6,592 nucleotides of DNA from a candidate division BRC1 bacterium ADurb.BinA292 (lineage in GTDB: Bacteria; Sumerlaeota; Sumerlaeia; MVZB01), in the NCBI GenBank assembly GCA_002068205.1, contig MVZB01000192.1, positions 1 through 6,592 on the forward strand, in the 5' to 3' direction. Of this stretch, positions 5,980 to 6,592 are shown piece by piece. The position numbers and the translations under genes are program-made. How positions within the stretch are numbered: position 1 is the stretch's first letter; each line of letters begins with the position of its first letter. The notes under the pieces are model-generated. The model worked only from the letters and a program-made list of their open reading frames with translations. It ran no database searches and had not been told where the DNA came from.

Positions 5980-6006
5980 TTCGGACGGTTCGGACGGATC
6001 CGACGG
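5980..6006 (+). repeat. Three-copy 9-bp tandem repeat (TTCGGACGG)
   Basis: TTCGGACGG at 5980-5988 is repeated exactly at 5989-5997 and, with two changes (ATCCGACGG), at 5998-6006. It lies in the spacer between the divergent CDF gene and the small membrane protein gene. It could be a protein binding site or slippage product. Confidence 0.6.
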
Positions 6007-6051
6007 ATTTCGGGTGGCTGGTATCGTATTTGCTCGATTTTTCATTGGCGG

Positions 6052-6080
6052 CTTCCCGCGTGAAGGGGGACCGCGGGAGG
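6052..6080 (+). promoter_or_regulatory. Hairpin burying the Shine-Dalgarno of the 76-aa membrane protein
   Basis: TCCCGCG (6054-6060) pairs perfectly with CGCGGGA (6072-6078). T6053-G6079 wobble and C6052-G6080 extend the stem to 9 pairs around an 11-nt loop. The Shine-Dalgarno GGGAGG (6075-6080) is entirely in the 3' arm, with ATG codons at 6085 and 6088 just after. This would be expected to restrain translation unless melted or bypassed (inference). Confidence 0.45.
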
Positions 6081-6084
6081 TGAC

Positions 6085-6315
6085 ATGATGACGCTTACGA
6101 TCGCGTTGATTCTGATTGCGGCGCTCTGCGCCCTGGGATGTTTCTTCCGGCCGACCCGGCTCGCCATCGGCATCCTGCTCATCATCCTCGGCGCGGTGGG
6201 GATTGTCAGCGCCTTCTGGATGTTTGTGGGGATTCCCGTGGCGATTGTGGGTTTCAGCATCGTTTACTTTGAGTATACGCGCCGGCGGGGGGGAGAACCG
6301 GCCGGCCGCGTTTGA
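6085..6315 (+). CDS. Small hydrophobic membrane protein, hypothetical (76 aa)
   Basis: The family is not recognised. It has a hydrophobic segment at about residues 3-20, then CFFRPTRLA, then a long hydrophobic stretch from about 27 to 63 broken by GIP at 49-51, which could be two helices. It ends in a basic tail, YTRRRGGEPAGRV. This gives two or three membrane passes with a probably cytoplasmic C-terminus by the positive-inside rule. Two consecutive ATGs (6085 and 6088) are available. The strong Shine-Dalgarno GGAGGTGA (6076-6083) is 4 nt from the first and 7 nt from the second, so the second, giving 75 aa, may be the true start. It is divergent from the CDF gene; no link between them is shown by sequence. 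Confidence 0.75.
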   Translation: MMTLTIALILIAALCALGCFFRPTRLAIGILLIILGAVGIVSAFWMFVGIPVAIVGFSIVYFEYTRRRGGEPAGRV

Positions 6316-6350
6316 GCTGACAACGCACGTGGGAATTGGTGAGCATTCGC

Positions 6351-6367
6351 CCCCGTCGGGTACGGGG
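6351..6367 (+). terminator. GC-rich hairpin downstream of the 76-aa gene, terminator-like without T-tract
   Basis: CCCCGT (6351-6356) pairs perfectly with ACGGGG (6362-6367) around CGGGT, 36 nt after the stop codon. There is no following run of T, so intrinsic termination is uncertain. It may instead be an mRNA 3'-end stabiliser. Confidence 0.3.
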
Positions 6368-6383
6368 AACCTTCTGCGATGCA

Positions 6384-6440
6384 CCCCAGGTTGCGCTGCG
6401 CTCCACCAGGGGCTATTCGAATGGCGCCGCTGGGGCGGCG
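6384..6440 (+). repeat. REP-like tandem hairpin element
   Basis: Two hairpins lie side by side. In the first (6384-6412), CCCC pairs with GGGG and, past an A-A mismatch, GGT pairs with ACC, around TTGCGCTGCGC. The second (6425-6440) is CGCCGC-TGGG-GCGGCG. The word GGTTGCGCTGCGCTCCACC followed by GGGGCTATTCGAATGGCG resembles, from memory, a widely repeated intergenic hairpin in planctomycete genomes. Copy number in this genome cannot be seen here, so the REP assignment is an inference. Confidence 0.5.
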
Positions 6441-6524
6441 ATGAATCTGGAACATGCCATGTGCCTTGAAGGTTCCTCTCTCACGGTCGCAGCGATGGGA
6501 GCGGGCGGTCTGCTCCGGTTTTAC

Positions 6525-6592
6525 TGTCAAAGCACAATAGAAATGTCACCCCTTTGAGCACAATAGAAGTGTCACCTGCCGGGCGGGGGTGG
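6525..6592. mobile_element. Candidate insertion sequence end (transposase outside window)
   Basis: A 20-bp sequence, AGCACAATAGAAATGTCACC (6531-6550), recurs at 6557-6576 with one change. The copies start 26 bp apart, and each is preceded by CAA or GAG-type bases. TGTCAA at 6525-6530, just ahead of the first copy, could be the element tip. Paired subterminal direct repeats next to a TG tip are typical of IS21-like and other rve-integrase elements, which carry several transposase-binding sites at each end. No transposase codons lie in the window, so family and boundary are inferred. Confidence 0.5.
6531..6576. repeat. Two 20-bp direct repeats, AGCACAATAGAA(A/G)TGTCACC
   Basis: The copies at 6531-6550 and 6557-6576 are identical except for A to G at the 13th base, and are separated by CCTTTG. 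The 26-bp start-to-start interval is about two and a half helical turns. They are AT-richer than all neighbouring DNA, which fits a mobile-element end. Confidence 0.85.

Noticed and set aside
5887..6384. Minus-strand frame of 165 codons spanning the spacer and the small membrane protein gene
   Set aside because: Arg/Pro/Asn-rich with no domain or ribosome site; the plus-strand frame has a strong Shine-Dalgarno and clear membrane helices.
1..6592. tRNA, rRNA or known riboswitch genes
   Set aside because: No cloverleaf-like arrangement, rRNA word or recognisable riboswitch core was seen on either strand.

Overview
The window is GC-rich bacterial DNA holding seven protein-coding genes on both strands. 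The best guess for the host is a Planctomycetota-like bacterium. This is inferred from the TPR variant fused to the rhomboid, a membrane-anchored SGNH protein with the 'N-x-x-G-M-R-D' lead-in, and a REP-like hairpin repeat resembling ones recalled from that phylum. No rRNA, marker gene or database search backs this, so it stays tentative.

Layout, left to right. Positions 1-1122 (minus) encode an intramembrane rhomboid protease with a C-terminal TPR region, cut by the window edge. Positions 1123-1510 are a gene-free spacer with purine-rich islands built on GACGAGGGACG. Positions 1511-2964 (minus) hold two tandem paralogous genes of unknown function. Both proteins start with MS(F/Y)D..FFRLADG and end in an extremely acidic tail. 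Positions 2965-3322 are a divergent spacer with candidate promoters for both sides and another purine-rich island. Positions 3323-4837 (plus) carry a three-helix small membrane protein followed by a membrane-anchored SGNH/GDSL hydrolase-like protein. It meets, tail to tail with only 7 bp between, a CDF-family divalent metal efflux transporter at 4845-5807 (minus). After a 277-bp spacer with a candidate transporter promoter and a short tandem repeat, a second small membrane protein lies at 6085-6315 (plus). The last 277 bases hold hairpins, a REP-like element and two copies of a 20-bp direct repeat that look like the end of an insertion sequence whose transposase would lie beyond the window.

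The genes do not form one evident pathway. Several products are membrane or envelope-associated (rhomboid, SGNH protein, CDF transporter, two small membrane proteins), and the acidic pair looks cytosolic. The least explained items are the acidic-tail paralogue pair, the dispersed purine-rich islands (one 15-mer is shared exactly, in inverted orientation, by spacers 4.4 kb apart), and two small membrane protein genes whose Shine-Dalgarno sequences both fall inside predicted hairpins.
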